Assembly (NCBI GenBank): GCA_946549475.1
Contig: CAMNQO010000026.1
Span: 1 to 13,696, forward strand
Origin: an uncultured Bacteroidales bacterium
Lineage (GTDB): Bacteria; Bacteroidota; Bacteroidia; Bacteroidales; UBA932
Reading direction: 5' to 3'
Length of the DNA: 13,696 bases
Positions within the stretch are counted from its first letter, which is position 1. Every line of letters starts with the position of its first letter. The position numbers and the translations under genes were made by a program. Under the pieces are notes generated by a model, which did not search any database, was not told where the DNA came from, and saw only the letters and a list, made by a program, of their open reading frames with translations. Positions 12,855 to 13,696 of this stretch are shown piece after piece.

Positions 12855-13696
12855 ATGTCCCTCTATCTTCCGAAAAACTACAACAACCTGTTGGGGTCCG
12901 TGGAAAACACCGAGAAGGCCATCAAGGCCGTCAAGGATATGTTCCAGACCAACCTGTCCGCCCAACTCGCCCTCCTGCGCGTGACCGCTCCGATGATCGT
13001 CCTGACCGGCACCGGCATCAACGACGACCTCAACTCCGTCGAAAGACCGGTCCGCTTCCCCATCAAGGACATGGACGAGCGGCAGGCGGAAGTCGTCCAC
13101 TCCCTCGCCAAATGGAAAAGGCTCAAACTCGGGGAAATGGGCATCGGCCCGGGCCGGGGCATCTATACGGATATGAACGCCCTGCGTCCTGACGAGGAAC
13201 TGGACAATATCCATTCCATCTATGTGGACCAGTGGGACTGGGAGAAGGTCATCCGCAAGGAAGACCGCACGCTGGACTACCTCAAAAAGACCGTCCGGCG
13301 TATCTACGAGGCCATCAAGGTCACCGAAAACAAACTCTATGTCGAGTTCCCGCAGATCGGGCCGATGCTGCCCGACGATATCTTCTTCATCCATTCCGAA
13401 GAGTTGCAGCAGCGCTACCCGGGACTGAATGCCAAAGAACGCGAACTGGCCATCGTCAAGGAGCATAAGGCCGTGTTCATCATCGGCATCGGCGGAGAAC
13501 TCCCCGACGGGAGCATCCACGACGGCCGTGCCGCCGACTATGACGACTGGAGCACGCCCAACGGGGTTTGGGGGCCGGACGGCAAGGGCGGCCGGATGGA
13601 GTACAAGGGTCTCAACGGAGACATCCTTCTGTGGAATCCGGTGCTCGAAAGCGCCTTTGAAGTGTCCATTATGGGCATCCGCGTGGATGAAGAGGC
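12855..13696 (+). CDS. asnA: Aspartate-ammonia ligase (asparagine synthetase A), 3' end cut by the window
   Basis: AsnA makes asparagine from aspartate, ammonia and ATP (giving AMP and PPi) and has a class II aminoacyl-tRNA-synthetase-like fold. The frame starts at ATG 12855 (MSLYLPKNYNNLLG), 20 nt after the last base of the Mrp stop, and stays open to the right edge for 280 full codons. Family hallmarks are RVTAPMIVLTGTGINDDLN (42-60), a conserved VERPVRFPI (62-70), GIYTDMNALRPDEELDN (102-118) with IYVDQWDWE (122-130), and GDILLWNPVLESAFEVSIMG (255-274) leading into IRVDEE. Members are about 330-345 residues, so the final 50-65 residues lie outside the window. Nothing in the visible part is broken. 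Confidence 0.95.
   Translation, partial: MSLYLPKNYNNLLGSVENTEKAIKAVKDMFQTNLSAQLALLRVTAPMIVLTGTGINDDLNSVERPVRFPIKDMDERQAEVVHSLAKWKRLKLGEMGIGPGRGIYTDMNALRPDEELDNIHSIYVDQWDWEKVIRKEDRTLDYLKKTVRRIYEAIKVTENKLYVEFPQIGPMLPDDIFFIHSEELQQRYPGLNAKERELAIVKEHKAVFIIGIGGELPDGSIHDGRAADYDDWSTPNGVWGPDGKGGRMEYKGLNGDILLWNPVLESAFEVSIMGIRVDEE

Noticed and set aside
12816..13520. Minus-strand open frame of 234 codons opposite asnA
   Set aside because: It is antisense to unmistakable AsnA sequence and has no motifs.

Overview
The window looks like chromosomal DNA from a GC-rich member of the Bacteroidales, possibly Alistipes-like or a related gut lineage. Three things support this. The window carries a complete Mfa/FimA-type (type V pilus) fimbrial operon with DUF3575, DUF3868/OmpA, Mfa1, Mfa2 and DUF4906 families, which are essentially confined to Bacteroidetes. 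The putative promoters match the Bacteroidetes -7 element TAnnTTTG. The Mrp protein is of the type I recall for Bacteroides. The exact genus cannot be settled by reading alone.

Layout. Positions 1-55 hold the last 17 codons of an unidentified gene. Positions 67-646 hold a broken bile acid:sodium symporter gene, with an internal deletion and a frame change near 330-341. A tightly packed minus-strand operon of seven genes runs from 10161 down to 669. In transcription order it encodes a DUF3575 outer-membrane barrel, a DUF3868 plus OmpA-like protein, the Mfa1-type major fimbrillin, a FimB/Mfa2-type anchor, and three large minor-subunit lipoproteins. The second minor subunit is a DUF4906 protein with a C-terminal carbohydrate-binding-like fold. 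Junctions are overlaps of 11 and 17 nt or gaps of 1, 1, 6 and 9 nt, so the seven genes almost certainly form one transcript. A 175-bp divergent spacer then separates the operon from a plus-strand LuxR-type regulator with a PAS-like N-terminal half (10337-11098), the obvious candidate for controlling the fimbriae.

To the right, a minus-strand HdeD/DUF308 membrane protein (11142-11684) and a plus-strand Mrp-type Fe-S carrier ATPase (11759-12835) diverge from a 74-bp spacer. In that spacer two back-to-back promoters appear to occupy the same 36 bp. The Mrp gene is followed after 19 nt by asnA, ammonia-dependent asparagine synthetase, which runs off the right edge.

How it fits together (inference from family knowledge). 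The fimbrial proteins would be exported as lipoproteins. The major subunit would be trimmed at an arginine (Arg47 here) and polymerised by strand exchange on the outer surface, with Mfa2 as the base and the large minor subunits at the tip. The DUF3575 and OmpA-like proteins would sit in the outer membrane and on the peptidoglycan. No protease, transposase, integrase, tRNA, rRNA or CRISPR array was seen. Apart from coding genes, the longest unassigned stretch is the 175-bp regulatory spacer.
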